From the NCBI RefSeq assembly GCF_001586785.1, contig NZ_LUFH02000043.1, positions 1-47,419 on the forward strand: DNA of 47,419 bases. Reading direction: 5' to 3'. Shown piece by piece: positions 1 through 9,929 of this stretch (positions are counted from its first letter, which is position 1; each line of letters opens with the position of its first letter). This DNA comes from Sphaerospermopsis aphanizomenoides BCCUSP55. GTDB taxonomy: Bacteria; Cyanobacteriota; Cyanobacteriia; Cyanobacteriales; Nostocaceae. The position numbers were made by a program, and so were the translations under genes. The notes beneath the pieces are model-generated. The model was given only the letters and a program-made list of their open reading frames with translations. It had not been told where the DNA came from and searched no databases.

Positions 1-33
1 CCTACACCCCTACACCCCTACACCCCTACACCC
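1..33. repeat. 8-nt tandem repeat at window edge
   Basis: Four tandem copies of the octamer CCTACACC run up to about 25 bases before the first gene. A related repeat (GGTGTGGG) sits at the other window edge. The function is unknown. Confidence 0.8.
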
Positions 34-58
34 TTATTCTTACTTTTGAGGACATAAA

Positions 59-1702
59 ATGAATACGGCTGAATTATTGGTACAGTGTTTGGAAAATGAA
101 GGAGTGCAATATGTTTTTGGACTTCCTGGTGAAGAAAATTTGCACGTTTTAGAAGCTTTAAAAAAATCCTCCATTCAATTTATTACCACTCGTCATGAAC
201 AGGGTGCGGCTTTTATGGCGGATGTTTATGGCAGGTTAACTGGTAAAGCGGGAGTTTGTCTTTCTACTCTTGGACCTGGTGCTACTAATTTAATGACTGG
301 GGTGGCTGATGCTAACTTAGATGGTGCGCCTTTAGTAGCAATTACTGGACAGGTGGGAACAGATAGAATGCATATTGAATCCCATCAATATTTAGATTTG
401 GTGGCGATGTTTGCCCCGGTAACAAAGTGGAATAAACAGATAGTTAGACCGAGTATTACACCAGAAGTAGTTAGGAAAGCCTTCAAGCGATCGCAAACTG
501 AAAAACCCGGTGCAGTTCACATAGATTTACCCGAAAATATTGCCGCTATGCCCGTAGAAGGGAAACCTTTACATAAGGGTAATAGTGAAAAAACCTATGC
601 TTCATTTGCTAGTATTCGCGCCGCTGCGGCTGCCATTTCTCAAGCAGTTAACCCTATCATTTTAGTTGGTAACGGGGCAATTCGCGCCCAAGGTAGTGAT
701 GCAGTGACGCAATTTGCTACCCAAATGAATATTCCTGTTGCTAATACTTTTATGGGTAAGGGCGTAATTCCCTACACTCATCCTTTAGCACTTTGGTCTG
801 TGGGATTACAACAAAGAGATTTTATTACTTGTGGTTTTGATAATACCGATTTAGTCATTGCCATTGGTTATGATTTAATCGAATTTTCTCCCAAAAAATG
901 GAATCCTCATGGTAAGATTCCTATTGTGCATATTGCCGCCTCTTCAGCAGAAATTGATAGCAGTTACATTCCCAAAGTGGAAGTTGTGGGAGATATTTCT
1001 GATTCCGTTAATGAAATTTTAAAATTAGCAGACAGACAAGGTAAACCCAATCCTTACGCGATTAGTTTACGTTCTAATATTCGCGCTGATTACGAACAAT
1101 ATGCGAATGATGATGCCTTTCCGATTAAACCACAAAAATTGATTTATGATTTGCGGCAAGTGATGGGTCCAGATGATATTGTCATTTCTGATGTCGGCGC
1201 ACATAAAATGTGGATTGCTAGACACTATCATTGTCATAGTCCTAATACTTGCATTATTTCTAATGGTTTTGCAGCAATGGGAATTGCGATTCCTGGTGCT
1301 TTAGCTGCTAAACTTGTTAATCCAGATCGTAAAGTTGTGGCAGCGACCGGCGATGGTGGCTTTATGATGAATTGTCAAGAATTAGAAACCGCTTTGCGTG
1401 TGGGTACACCTTTTGTCACTTTAATTTTTAATGATGGTGGCTATGGTTTAATTGAGTGGAAACAAGAAAATCAATTTGGTAAAGGTAATTCATCTTTTGT
1501 GCATTTCGGTAATCCTGATTTTGTCAAATTAGCGGAAAGTATGGGATTAAAAGGTTATCGAGTTGAATCAGCAACGGATTTAATTCCTGTCCTCAAAGAA
1601 GCACTAATTCAAGATGTCCCTGCGGTCATAGATTGTCGTGTAGATTATCGAGAAAACCGCCGCTTTAGTCAAAAAGCAGGTGAGTTAAGTTGTGACATTT
1701 AA
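59..1702 (+). CDS. Acetolactate synthase-like ThDP-dependent enzyme
   Basis: This 547-residue protein belongs to the pyruvate oxidase/acetolactate synthase family of thiamine-diphosphate enzymes. Known members condense two pyruvates to acetolactate in branched-chain amino acid or acetoin metabolism in the cytoplasm. The N-terminal domain has the catalytic glutamate in TTRHEQGAAFMADVYGR (E47) and the GLPGEE loop. The C-terminal domain has the GDGGF...ND cofactor motif at about residues 435-465. An ordered three-domain layout over a typical length shows the gene is complete. The ATG follows GAGGAC at a suitable distance. No small regulatory subunit gene is adjacent. The length is shorter than anabolic IlvB proteins with plastid-like extensions, so a catabolic or stand-alone ALS, or another ThDP decarboxylase, remains possible. 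Confidence 0.8.
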   Translation: MNTAELLVQCLENEGVQYVFGLPGEENLHVLEALKKSSIQFITTRHEQGAAFMADVYGRLTGKAGVCLSTLGPGATNLMTGVADANLDGAPLVAITGQVGTDRMHIESHQYLDLVAMFAPVTKWNKQIVRPSITPEVVRKAFKRSQTEKPGAVHIDLPENIAAMPVEGKPLHKGNSEKTYASFASIRAAAAAISQAVNPIILVGNGAIRAQGSDAVTQFATQMNIPVANTFMGKGVIPYTHPLALWSVGLQQRDFITCGFDNTDLVIAIGYDLIEFSPKKWNPHGKIPIVHIAASSAEIDSSYIPKVEVVGDISDSVNEILKLADRQGKPNPYAISLRSNIRADYEQYANDDAFPIKPQKLIYDLRQVMGPDDIVISDVGAHKMWIARHYHCHSPNTCIISNGFAAMGIAIPGALAAKLVNPDRKVVAATGDGGFMMNCQELETALRVGTPFVTLIFNDGGYGLIEWKQENQFGKGNSSFVHFGNPDFVKLAESMGLKGYRVESATDLIPVLKEALIQDVPAVIDCRVDYRENRRFSQKAGELSCDI

Positions 1703-1703
1703 A

Positions 1704-1811
1704 AGGGAATAGGGGACAAGGAATAGGGAATAGGGAATGGGGAAGAAAATTTTAGATTTTAGATTGCAGTTACTCAAAATAATCCAAAATCCAAAATCCA
1801 AAATCCAAAAT
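1704..1811. repeat. Heptamer tandem repeats between convergent genes
   Basis: The gap between two convergent genes holds GGGAATA-type heptamers (about 1704-1742) and then ATCCAAA-type heptamers (about 1778-1811). Both have a 7-base period and recur elsewhere in the window. Confidence 0.8.
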
Positions 1812-1822
1812 TGCATCACCAA

Positions 1823-2686
1823 TTACCCTTTGACCCTTTCCCTATTCTTGATTTGATGAGATGCAAAAATTCCATGTCGAGGACTAAACAACAAAGCTAA
1901 TATAAATAAACCAGACACTACTAATACAATTGCTGGACCAGAAGGTAAATTATAAAAATAACTGAGATACATTCCGCTAATACTAGAAATCACCCCAATT
2001 ACTGCACCTAAAATCATTACTTCATGCAAGCGTTTGACTAATAAATAAGCTGTTGCACCAGGGGTAATTAAAAGTGATAAGACCAAAATTACGCCTACAG
2101 CTTTCATACTGGCAACTATTGTTAATGCAATTAACAACATTAACCCAAAGTTGAGGCGATTGATTGGTAAACCTGCGGCTTGTGCGCCTAATGGATCAAA
2201 GGTGTAAAATAAAAGTTCTTTGTATAGTAAAAAAACAACTATTAATACAATTGCGGCAATGATGGTTGTGTCTCGCACTTCATCAACAGTTACACCAAGA
2301 ATGTTACCAAACAGAAAGTGATTGAGATCGATTTTATTACTTTTTTGAATGACAGTAATCAGGGTGACACCAAGGGCAAAAAAGGCTGAAAATACTATTC
2401 CCATTGCTGCATCTTCTTTGATGGGGGAACGGGTTTTAATAAATGCTATAGCCATTGTACTTAAAATCCCGGCGATAAATGCCCCGACAAAAATATTAGC
2501 ACCAATCATGAAGGCGATCGCTAATCCTGGTAATACGGAATGGCTAATAGCATCTCCTAGTAATGCTAGGCGTTGTACCATCAGGTAGCTACCAACTACC
2601 GCACACAATAAGCCTACTAAAATAGCGATGATTAAGGAACGTTGCATGAAGCCATATTGCAACGGTTCTATTAGTGTGTTAAGCAT
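1823..2686 (-). CDS. Metal (Zn/Mn) ABC transporter permease
   Basis: This is a membrane subunit of an ABC-3 family metal importer (ZnuB/MntB/TroC type) that passes Zn2+ or Mn2+ across the plasma membrane. The protein has about eight hydrophobic segments, with GDAISHSVLPGLA near the N terminus and a conserved LLITPGATAYLL segment, both typical of the family. The frame stays open upstream to 2776, but that extension reads through a dispersed repeat and a low-complexity Ser/Leu stretch. The start at MLNTLIEPLQYGFMQRS (2686) matches family N termini, giving 287 residues. The ATPase gene lies 79 bp upstream on the same strand, and the binding protein is divergent. No strong ribosome site is visible, so the exact start is inferred. 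Confidence 0.85.
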   Translation of the reverse strand: MLNTLIEPLQYGFMQRSLIIAILVGLLCAVVGSYLMVQRLALLGDAISHSVLPGLAIAFMIGANIFVGAFIAGILSTMAIAFIKTRSPIKEDAAMGIVFSAFFALGVTLITVIQKSNKIDLNHFLFGNILGVTVDEVRDTTIIAAIVLIVVFLLYKELLFYTFDPLGAQAAGLPINRLNFGLMLLIALTIVASMKAVGVILVLSLLITPGATAYLLVKRLHEVMILGAVIGVISSISGMYLSYFYNLPSGPAIVLVVSGLFILALLFSPRHGIFASHQIKNRERVKG

Positions 2687-2696
2687 GAATGAAAAT

Positions 2697-2726
2697 GAAC
2701 CACGAAGGCACGAAGTACACGAAGGA
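2697..2726. repeat. Dispersed intergenic repeat (ACGAAGG type)
   Basis: A short run of GGCACGAAG/ACACGAAGG units lies between the ATPase and permease genes. Related accACAGAGg-type units occur at about 3887-3918 and 17041-17068. It separates the ATPase stop from the inferred permease start. Confidence 0.6.
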
Positions 2727-2765
2727 GGAGAGTAAGAAGAAGAAAGGAAGAGAGGAAGATAATTA

Positions 2766-3593
2766 TTATGCTGCATCGGAGAAGTACATTACTTTTCCGC
2801 TGTAAGCAAGATTGAGGTTTTCTTCTGTGAGGACTTGTTGGCGTGAACCTGTGGCGATTAAGTCGCAATTTAGTAAGATTAAATCATCAAAATGGGCAAT
2901 GGATTCTCCTAAGTCATGATTAACTACGAGGACGATTTTGTTCTCTGTTGTTAGTTCGTGGAAAATATCAAAAATTATGGTTTGGGTTTTTTGATCTATT
3001 CCTACAAATGGTTCGTCAAAACACAAGATTTCTGCTTGTTGGGTTAAAGCACGGGCTAAAAATACTCGTTGTTGTTGTCCTCCAGAAAGTTCACCAATGG
3101 GACGGTTGTAAAATTCTTTCATCCCTACTCTTTCTAAGGCTTCTTTGGCTACTTGGCGGCTAACTGTGGAAAAACTACGCAACCACCCTGTTTTTTTTAC
3201 ACGCCCCATCATCACTACATCCCATACTGTGGCTGGATAGTTCCAGTCAATTTGACTACGTTGGGGTACATAAGCTACTTGGTCTAGTTGCTGCATTAAA
3301 GGTTTGTTTTTGTATAAAACTTGACCTCTGCTGATAGGCACTAATCCGAGGATGGCTTTCATTAGGGTACTTTTACCAGCACCATTGGGGCCAAAAATCC
3401 CTGTCAGTTTTCCTGGTTTAATAATGCAGTTAACATCCCGCAATGCTTCCTGGGTGCGGTAGTGTACTCCTAAATGGGAGATGTTAATGGGTGTAGTGGA
3501 ATTCATATCAGTAGATTTTCTGGCTTGTGTAGGTGTCTGTTCTACTTGTCTCCGTAAGGGGCTAAATTTTTGGTAAAAAGAAATATTTTGCAT
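2766..3593 (-). CDS. Metal (Zn/Mn) ABC transporter ATP-binding protein
   Basis: This is the ATPase subunit of the same metal importer. It has Walker A GPNGAGKST at residues 68-76, the Q-loop segment VPQRSQIDWNYP characteristic of Mn/Zn/Fe chelate importers, the signature LSGGQQQR, a Walker B ending in CFDEPF, and the H-loop VVNHD. Its 275 residues are slightly long for the family because of about 30 non-conserved N-terminal residues. An internal ATG at 3506 (MNSTTPINIS) is a reasonable alternative start. It lies upstream of the permease and is divergent from the binding-protein gene, with an 89-bp intergenic region that probably holds both promoters. I could not recognise a convincing Zur or Mn-regulator operator there. 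Confidence 0.88.
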   Translation of the reverse strand: MQNISFYQKFSPLRRQVEQTPTQARKSTDMNSTTPINISHLGVHYRTQEALRDVNCIIKPGKLTGIFGPNGAGKSTLMKAILGLVPISRGQVLYKNKPLMQQLDQVAYVPQRSQIDWNYPATVWDVVMMGRVKKTGWLRSFSTVSRQVAKEALERVGMKEFYNRPIGELSGGQQQRVFLARALTQQAEILCFDEPFVGIDQKTQTIIFDIFHELTTENKIVLVVNHDLGESIAHFDDLILLNCDLIATGSRQQVLTEENLNLAYSGKVMYFSDAA

Positions 3594-3682
3594 AACCGTA
3601 GTTAAATAATCATTCTTTGAGCTTACTATAAAAATGAGAGAAATATGAAAAAATCTATAATTAGAATTAATCTGCGAGATAA

Positions 3683-4933
3683 ATGAAACTAATACATGGA
3701 ATTAAGGGTAACAGTCTACGGTTGTGTATCAGTCTGACAAAGAAGGAGATTCAGGACTTACGCACAAGTTATGAAGGAATGAACCGCAAAGGATACAACG
3801 GTAAGAAGGTTTCAGAGATATTTTGCCTAATTCCTGAGATTTTCATACCAATTCTGTATAAAGATGCGCCAAATTTAGAAAGGAACGAACCACAGAGACA
3901 CAGAGAACACAGAGGAGGAAAAGACCAGGTTACAAAATTCGGCGCAGCCTCACAAAGAAACGGTATCAATCCCAAATCTAAAATCCCAAATCTAAACTGG
4001 TATCAGTTTTGTCTGGGAATGTTGTTACCTTTGGTGTTATTCGGTTGTACTCCGTCAGAGTCTCAAGCACCGAAAAATGGTAAGCCAAAGGTTGTAGCAA
4101 CTAGCACTATAATTGCTGATTTAGCCGAGGAGGTGGCTGGAGATGAAGTTAATGTCACTGGTATCCTGAAGCCTGGTGCAGATCCTCATGTTTATGAACC
4201 AGTACCTGGAGATAGTCGAGTTTTGGAAACAGCAGATTTAATTTTATATAACGGTTATAACTTGGAACCGGGAATTATTAAGTTAATGAATGCTGCTGGT
4301 GGAAAAGCGAAGAAGTTAGCAGTGGGGGAAGTTGTCAAACCTTTAAAGTTAGAAAAAAGCAAAGGGGAAATTGTCCCCGATCCTCACGTTTGGGGGAGTG
4401 TGGAAAATGTTATCTCTATGGTACAGGCCATTAAAGAAGCATTGATTGAGTTATCACCAGAAGACAAAGCAAAATTTACTCAACAAGCAGATGAACTGAC
4501 TGAAGAATTACAACAATTGAATAGCTGGATTAAGCAACAAATTCAAACGATTCCACCAGAAAAACGAAAACTGATTACTACCCATGATGCTTTTCAATAT
4601 TATGGCAATACTTATGGGCTGGAAATTGCGGGAACTTTGATTGGGATTAGCACTGAAGAACAACCAAGCGCCCAAACGGTAAGTAAATTAGTAGATGCAG
4701 TTAAGAAAATGGGTGTACCTGCTATTTTTGCGGAAACTACGATTAATCCGGCTTTAATTACAACTGTTGCTGAAGATGCAGGGGTAAAACTGGCTAAAAA
4801 TCAACTTTATTCTGATTCTATTGGTGCAAAGGGAAGCAATGGTGATACATATATCAAAATGATGGAAGCTAACACCCGCACTATTGTTGAAGCTTTGGGT
4901 GGTAAATATACGCCGTTTGTCTTGAAGAAGTAA
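3683..4933 (+). CDS. Metal ABC transporter substrate-binding lipoprotein (Zn/Mn)
   Basis: This is a cluster A-I solute-binding protein (ZnuA/TroA/MntC family) that captures metal in the periplasm for the divergent importer. Four ligands in the usual spacing are H169, H235, H301 (in THDAFQYY) and D378. The His-His-His-Asp set resembles TroA/ZnuA rather than Mn-type proteins, where the third ligand is Glu. There is no His-rich loop, so Zn or Mn cannot be settled. A lipoprotein signal (LVLFGC, Cys122) begins only around residue 100. The preceding ~100 codons run through dispersed repeats and do not look like protein. The true start is therefore uncertain; ATG 4019 gives a very short signal peptide. 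No other ATG/GTG/TTG fits the signal well. Confidence 0.8.
   Translation: MKLIHGIKGNSLRLCISLTKKEIQDLRTSYEGMNRKGYNGKKVSEIFCLIPEIFIPILYKDAPNLERNEPQRHREHRGGKDQVTKFGAASQRNGINPKSKIPNLNWYQFCLGMLLPLVLFGCTPSESQAPKNGKPKVVATSTIIADLAEEVAGDEVNVTGILKPGADPHVYEPVPGDSRVLETADLILYNGYNLEPGIIKLMNAAGGKAKKLAVGEVVKPLKLEKSKGEIVPDPHVWGSVENVISMVQAIKEALIELSPEDKAKFTQQADELTEELQQLNSWIKQQIQTIPPEKRKLITTHDAFQYYGNTYGLEIAGTLIGISTEEQPSAQTVSKLVDAVKKMGVPAIFAETTINPALITTVAEDAGVKLAKNQLYSDSIGAKGSNGDTYIKMMEANTRTIVEALGGKYTPFVLKK
3885..3996. repeat. Dispersed repeats in the 5' part of the binding-protein frame
   Basis: Two repeat types lie back to back: an ACCACAGAGACACAG-type dispersed repeat (3887-3918), and a CCCAAATCTAAA-type tandem (about 3969-3996). 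Both are in frame with the lipoprotein gene downstream and may have displaced its original start region. Confidence 0.65.
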
Positions 4934-5103
4934 ATTTCATTATCAGCCATCAGCTTTCTAGGGTAACATACGCTGAATGATTACATTTCATTTTTAAACT
5001 CTCTCTTGCGAAAGAACTAGTTACATTTTCGATTGTCTAGATTGATATAGAGATACAAGAACTACGACTAATTCATAGAACCTAACCATTGGATTTTTGA
5101 ACC

Positions 5104-5436
5104 ATGACTGATAATGATCAAGATAACCAAATTCATCAACCAGTAAGTCCTGATAATTCTTCTAAAGAAAGACCAAATGTTAAAGAAAGGAATTTAACAG
5201 CGAACCCAGGAGATAGAATCTCTGACGAACCACAAACAATAGAAGAAAAAGCGCAACAAGTTGCTGTAGATGTACCTGATATTACTGGTGAACATATTAC
5301 AGTTCCCACTTACTTTATAGTGGATACTCCTGATGGAGAGAAAAAAGCCCTCCACCATGTTAAAGATGCAGAAGAAATTTCTGATGTGATTCGTCAAGCA
5401 CGAGTCGATGAAGACGGAAATCGTATTTGGTGGTAA
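5104..5436 (+). CDS. Hypothetical hydrophilic protein
   Basis: This 110-residue acidic, highly polar protein has no signal peptide or membrane segment. The first ~55 residues are low-complexity and probably disordered (rich in D, N, E, Q, P). The C-terminal half, from about ITVPTYFIVDTPDGEKKALHH to NRIWW, looks folded. I do not recognise a named family. The start ATG is the only one close to the upstream edge. The gene is convergent with the MscS gene, whose stop lies 4 bases beyond its own. Confidence 0.55.
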   Translation: MTDNDQDNQIHQPVSPDNSSKERPNVKERNLTANPGDRISDEPQTIEEKAQQVAVDVPDITGEHITVPTYFIVDTPDGEKKALHHVKDAEEISDVIRQARVDEDGNRIWW

Positions 5437-5440
5437 TTCT

Positions 5441-7027
5441 CTAAGAATTCAACAATTGATGATGATTAATCAAAATTGTTTGTTGAGGTACGGGAATGGA
5501 AATTCCTGCTTTATCTAAGGCAATTTTTAACCGACGACGATATTCTCGTGCTACTTCCCACTGTTTGAGGGGTTGTGTCTTAATCCAAACCCGAATCATC
5601 ATCCCGCGATCGCTAAAATTCTCAACTCCCAAAACAGTAGGTTTTTCGATAATTTGTTTTTGCCATTGTGGTTCTTGATTCATTTCCAAAGTCACGTTTT
5701 CAATTAACTGTAAAGCCTCGGTTACATCTGCTTGGTAGGAAACAGGAATCGTTAAATCTGCCCGTGACCAACGACTGGAAAGATTAGCGACAATTTTAAT
5801 TTCACTGTTGGGAATTGTAATTAAACGTCCTTCTGAATCTCTAATTTGAGTCATCCGCAGATTGAGATTTTCTACTAAACCTCCTACAGTTCCCACATTA
5901 ATAACATCACCCAAGGCGTACTGGTCTTCGAGAATAATTAAGAAGCCGTTAATTGCATCTTTAATTAAGTTTTGAGATGCTAAGGATACCGCTACACCGA
6001 CTAAACCAGCACCTGCTAAAAGAGGAATAATATCTATTCCCAAGGATATTAAAGCCAGTAAGATACCAGTTCCTACCCAAATAATTGTGGCAATACTTTT
6101 TGTTACGCCAGAGAATGTAGATACTCGCAGTTGTAAGCGTTCGGAAGATTCAGGAGTGAGTAGCGCCCCACCACTAACAATAGTAGAAGTAAAATGGTCA
6201 ATTACCGCATAACTAAAGCGGACAGCTACATAAGTTCCTAATGCCACAATCGCTAATTTAACAGGAATTTGGGCAACAGTGAGAATTGCTAGTTGTAGCG
6301 ATCGCGTAAAGGGAAAAAGTCCTAGAATAATAAAACTGCCACTTCCCCAAATTCCTGCTTGTCCTAATTGAAATAATCTTGTTTGAACTTCTTGCAGATG
6401 TTGATGTTGCTGTTGATTGAGTTGGGTGGTAATTGCTTGGGATGTGGATAAAGATGGTAGTGATTGGGCAACTTTTTCTTTTAACCGCTTTTGCCAATGC
6501 TTCATACTCCAACTCAGCAAAATCATGGCGAGAATACTGGCAGATGCGATCGCACTTTGTTGGACTAAAAATCTGGTTTTTCGTTCTTGTTTTGCTGTTT
6601 TGAGATTATTTTGCAAAATATCGCTGACTTGATTAGCCAATGTCATCGGGTTTACCTGTCCAGCATCTTCATAAGTGATGGTCATCAGGTATTGGTCGTT
6701 GACATAAATTACTGGTAATCCATTTAATGAACGAATTGTGACTTTAACTTCTGCGGTTGATGATTCTAGGTAACTTTGGGTAATTTCCTGGAGATTTTGC
6801 TGAACGTTTTGTAACCTCTGGCTAAAATTATTTTTTGATGCAGCTATCGAGAATAAACGGCGACCATCTAAATAAATCCAGCCAGATATCATTTTTGTAT
6901 CTGCTTCATTACTCAAACTTTTGGGAGTTTGTAAGTGATCTAAAAAAGGAATCTGGGCTTGAGTTTTAAATATAGGTGCAATAGATATTACCATTGAACC
7001 TGCAATCGCCAAAATTTGAAAGCGCAC
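5441..7027 (-). CDS. MscS-family mechanosensitive ion channel
   Basis: This 528-residue protein is a small-conductance mechanosensitive channel homologue that would release solutes on hypo-osmotic shock. It begins with a likely signal peptide (MRFQILAIAGSMVISIAPIF), followed by a ~130-residue extracytoplasmic region. Several membrane segments follow, from about residue 155. The MscS pore helix and beta domain are clear: GVAVSLASQNLIKDAINGF, then LEDQYALGDVINVG and DSEGRLITIPNSEI. It is longer than E. coli MscS (286 residues), as is common for cyanobacterial members with an extra N-terminal domain. The ATG is preceded by GGAGGTG, a good ribosome site. Confidence 0.88.
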   Translation of the reverse strand: MRFQILAIAGSMVISIAPIFKTQAQIPFLDHLQTPKSLSNEADTKMISGWIYLDGRRLFSIAASKNNFSQRLQNVQQNLQEITQSYLESSTAEVKVTIRSLNGLPVIYVNDQYLMTITYEDAGQVNPMTLANQVSDILQNNLKTAKQERKTRFLVQQSAIASASILAMILLSWSMKHWQKRLKEKVAQSLPSLSTSQAITTQLNQQQHQHLQEVQTRLFQLGQAGIWGSGSFIILGLFPFTRSLQLAILTVAQIPVKLAIVALGTYVAVRFSYAVIDHFTSTIVSGGALLTPESSERLQLRVSTFSGVTKSIATIIWVGTGILLALISLGIDIIPLLAGAGLVGVAVSLASQNLIKDAINGFLIILEDQYALGDVINVGTVGGLVENLNLRMTQIRDSEGRLITIPNSEIKIVANLSSRWSRADLTIPVSYQADVTEALQLIENVTLEMNQEPQWQKQIIEKPTVLGVENFSDRGMMIRVWIKTQPLKQWEVAREYRRRLKIALDKAGISIPVPQQTILINHHQLLNS

Positions 7028-8734
<1,707 letters not shown>

Positions 8735-8756
8735 GTCATTAATTAGTTGATTTTTT

Positions 8757-8789
8757 GGGGATAGGCTTTTGGGCTTATCCCCTTTTTTT
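8757..8789 (+). terminator. Intrinsic terminator after ahcY
   Basis: A perfect 7-bp stem GGGGATA/TATCCCC encloses a 12-base loop and is followed directly by seven T residues. Confidence 0.88.
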
Positions 8790-8801
8790 GTTTCACTTAT
8801 A

Positions 8802-9929
8802 TTATCTACAACGACTAAATTCTGCTGTTGGTAAATTAGCAAATGCCTCTCCTACAGTTACATAAGGTAATAATCCAAATAATTGAAAATTAGGACTATG
8901 AGTAGGTAACGGTAAATCAATACTACCAATATCTTTTCTACAACCAATAAAAAACAATCTCTTTCTTAATTGAGGGGTCCCAAAATCAGCCGCTAAAAGA
9001 ACACCAGATGAAACATTATAACCTAAATTAATCATATTTCCCCAAATTTCTTCGTACAGTATTCCACCTCCTAAACCCTTCAAATTAGAAACATTTTCCA
9101 TCACGAAAAAAGCAGGTTGTAAACATTCAATAAACCTTAAAAACTCATAAATCATACCACCACTTTGATCTTGCAAACCTCTTTGTTTACCAGCTTGACT
9201 AAACGCCTGACAAGGAGGACCACCAAATATAATATCAGGTTTATTAATTTCACCAGAAACATTTTGCCAAAAACTTAACGGATCTGTAATATGAGAAATA
9301 TCTTGTTCTATAACTTGAATGCGATCGCCAAAATAACCCTTTAAAGTTGCACAAGCATCACCCCAATTATCAACAGCTACTTTAGTTTTTATCCCTGCTA
9401 TATCAGCACCAAGATCCATACCCCCCGCACCACTAAATAAACTAAGTGCTTTGAGAGAACTATTTTCAAATCCTAATAAATTAGCTTGTTTAACTAATTG
9501 TTGAAATACAGCTTTAGCAAGTGGAACTGGAACAGCATTACCAACTTGAAGCTGACTACTTGTTAAAGTTCCCTGCAACTTTAAATCATCAGGTAATCCT
9601 TGTAAACGAGCCGCTTCACGTACAGTAATAAATCTATCTTGATAGGGATGAACAAACTTATTAAAAATATAACCTGTAACTGTTAATGAAGGTTTTTCAG
9701 GATCAAGACGAATCATTCTTAAATTTGGTCCACCTTGTCGGTTAGGATCATGTTTTACATAGAATTTAAAACTTTCGTGCCACAGTTCTTCAGGTAAATC
9801 TTGCATTTTTTGGCCTATTTTCAGAGCATTAATTCTTTTTTGGACATCCACTCCTACTCGTCTAGCAATGTGATTTGAAATCAACTCCAAGGAAATATTA
9901 AAATCTAAACTTTTGGTTAATCCATTCAT
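8802..9929 (-). CDS. Circularly permuted DNA (cytosine-5)-methyltransferase
   Basis: This 375-residue protein has all the core C5-methyltransferase motifs, but in rotated order. Residues 1-90 look like a target-recognition region. Motif IX (VREAARLQGLPDD, 103-115) and motif X (QVGNAVPVPLA, 128-138) come next. Only then come motif I (FSGAGGMDLG, 165-174), motif IV with catalytic C240 (GGPPCQAFS), motif VI (ENV, 278-280) and motif VIII (RKRLFFIG, 322-329). The protein ends just after EAFANLPTAE, the point where a normal enzyme would enter its recognition domain. M.BssHII is the known precedent for such permutation. It overlaps the upstream restriction-enzyme gene by 32 bp on the same strand and presumably protects that enzyme's site. 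The target sequence cannot be read from the protein. Confidence 0.92.
   Translation of the reverse strand: MNGLTKSLDFNISLELISNHIARRVGVDVQKRINALKIGQKMQDLPEELWHESFKFYVKHDPNRQGGPNLRMIRLDPEKPSLTVTGYIFNKFVHPYQDRFITVREAARLQGLPDDLKLQGTLTSSQLQVGNAVPVPLAKAVFQQLVKQANLLGFENSSLKALSLFSGAGGMDLGADIAGIKTKVAVDNWGDACATLKGYFGDRIQVIEQDISHITDPLSFWQNVSGEINKPDIIFGGPPCQAFSQAGKQRGLQDQSGGMIYEFLRFIECLQPAFFVMENVSNLKGLGGGILYEEIWGNMINLGYNVSSGVLLAADFGTPQLRKRLFFIGCRKDIGSIDLPLPTHSPNFQLFGLLPYVTVGEAFANLPTAEFSRCR

Noticed and set aside
2687-2776. N-terminal extension of the metal permease
   Set aside because: It translates a dispersed repeat and low-complexity Ser/Leu codons; the family start is at 2686.
3594-3682. Zur or Mn-regulator operator in the divergent metal-transport promoter
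   Set aside because: TTAAATAATCATTC is only weakly palindromic and does not match a known box convincingly.
3683-4933. Assignment as a manganese-specific MntC
   Set aside because: The third ligand is His (THDAF) rather than Glu, so Mn specificity cannot be claimed.
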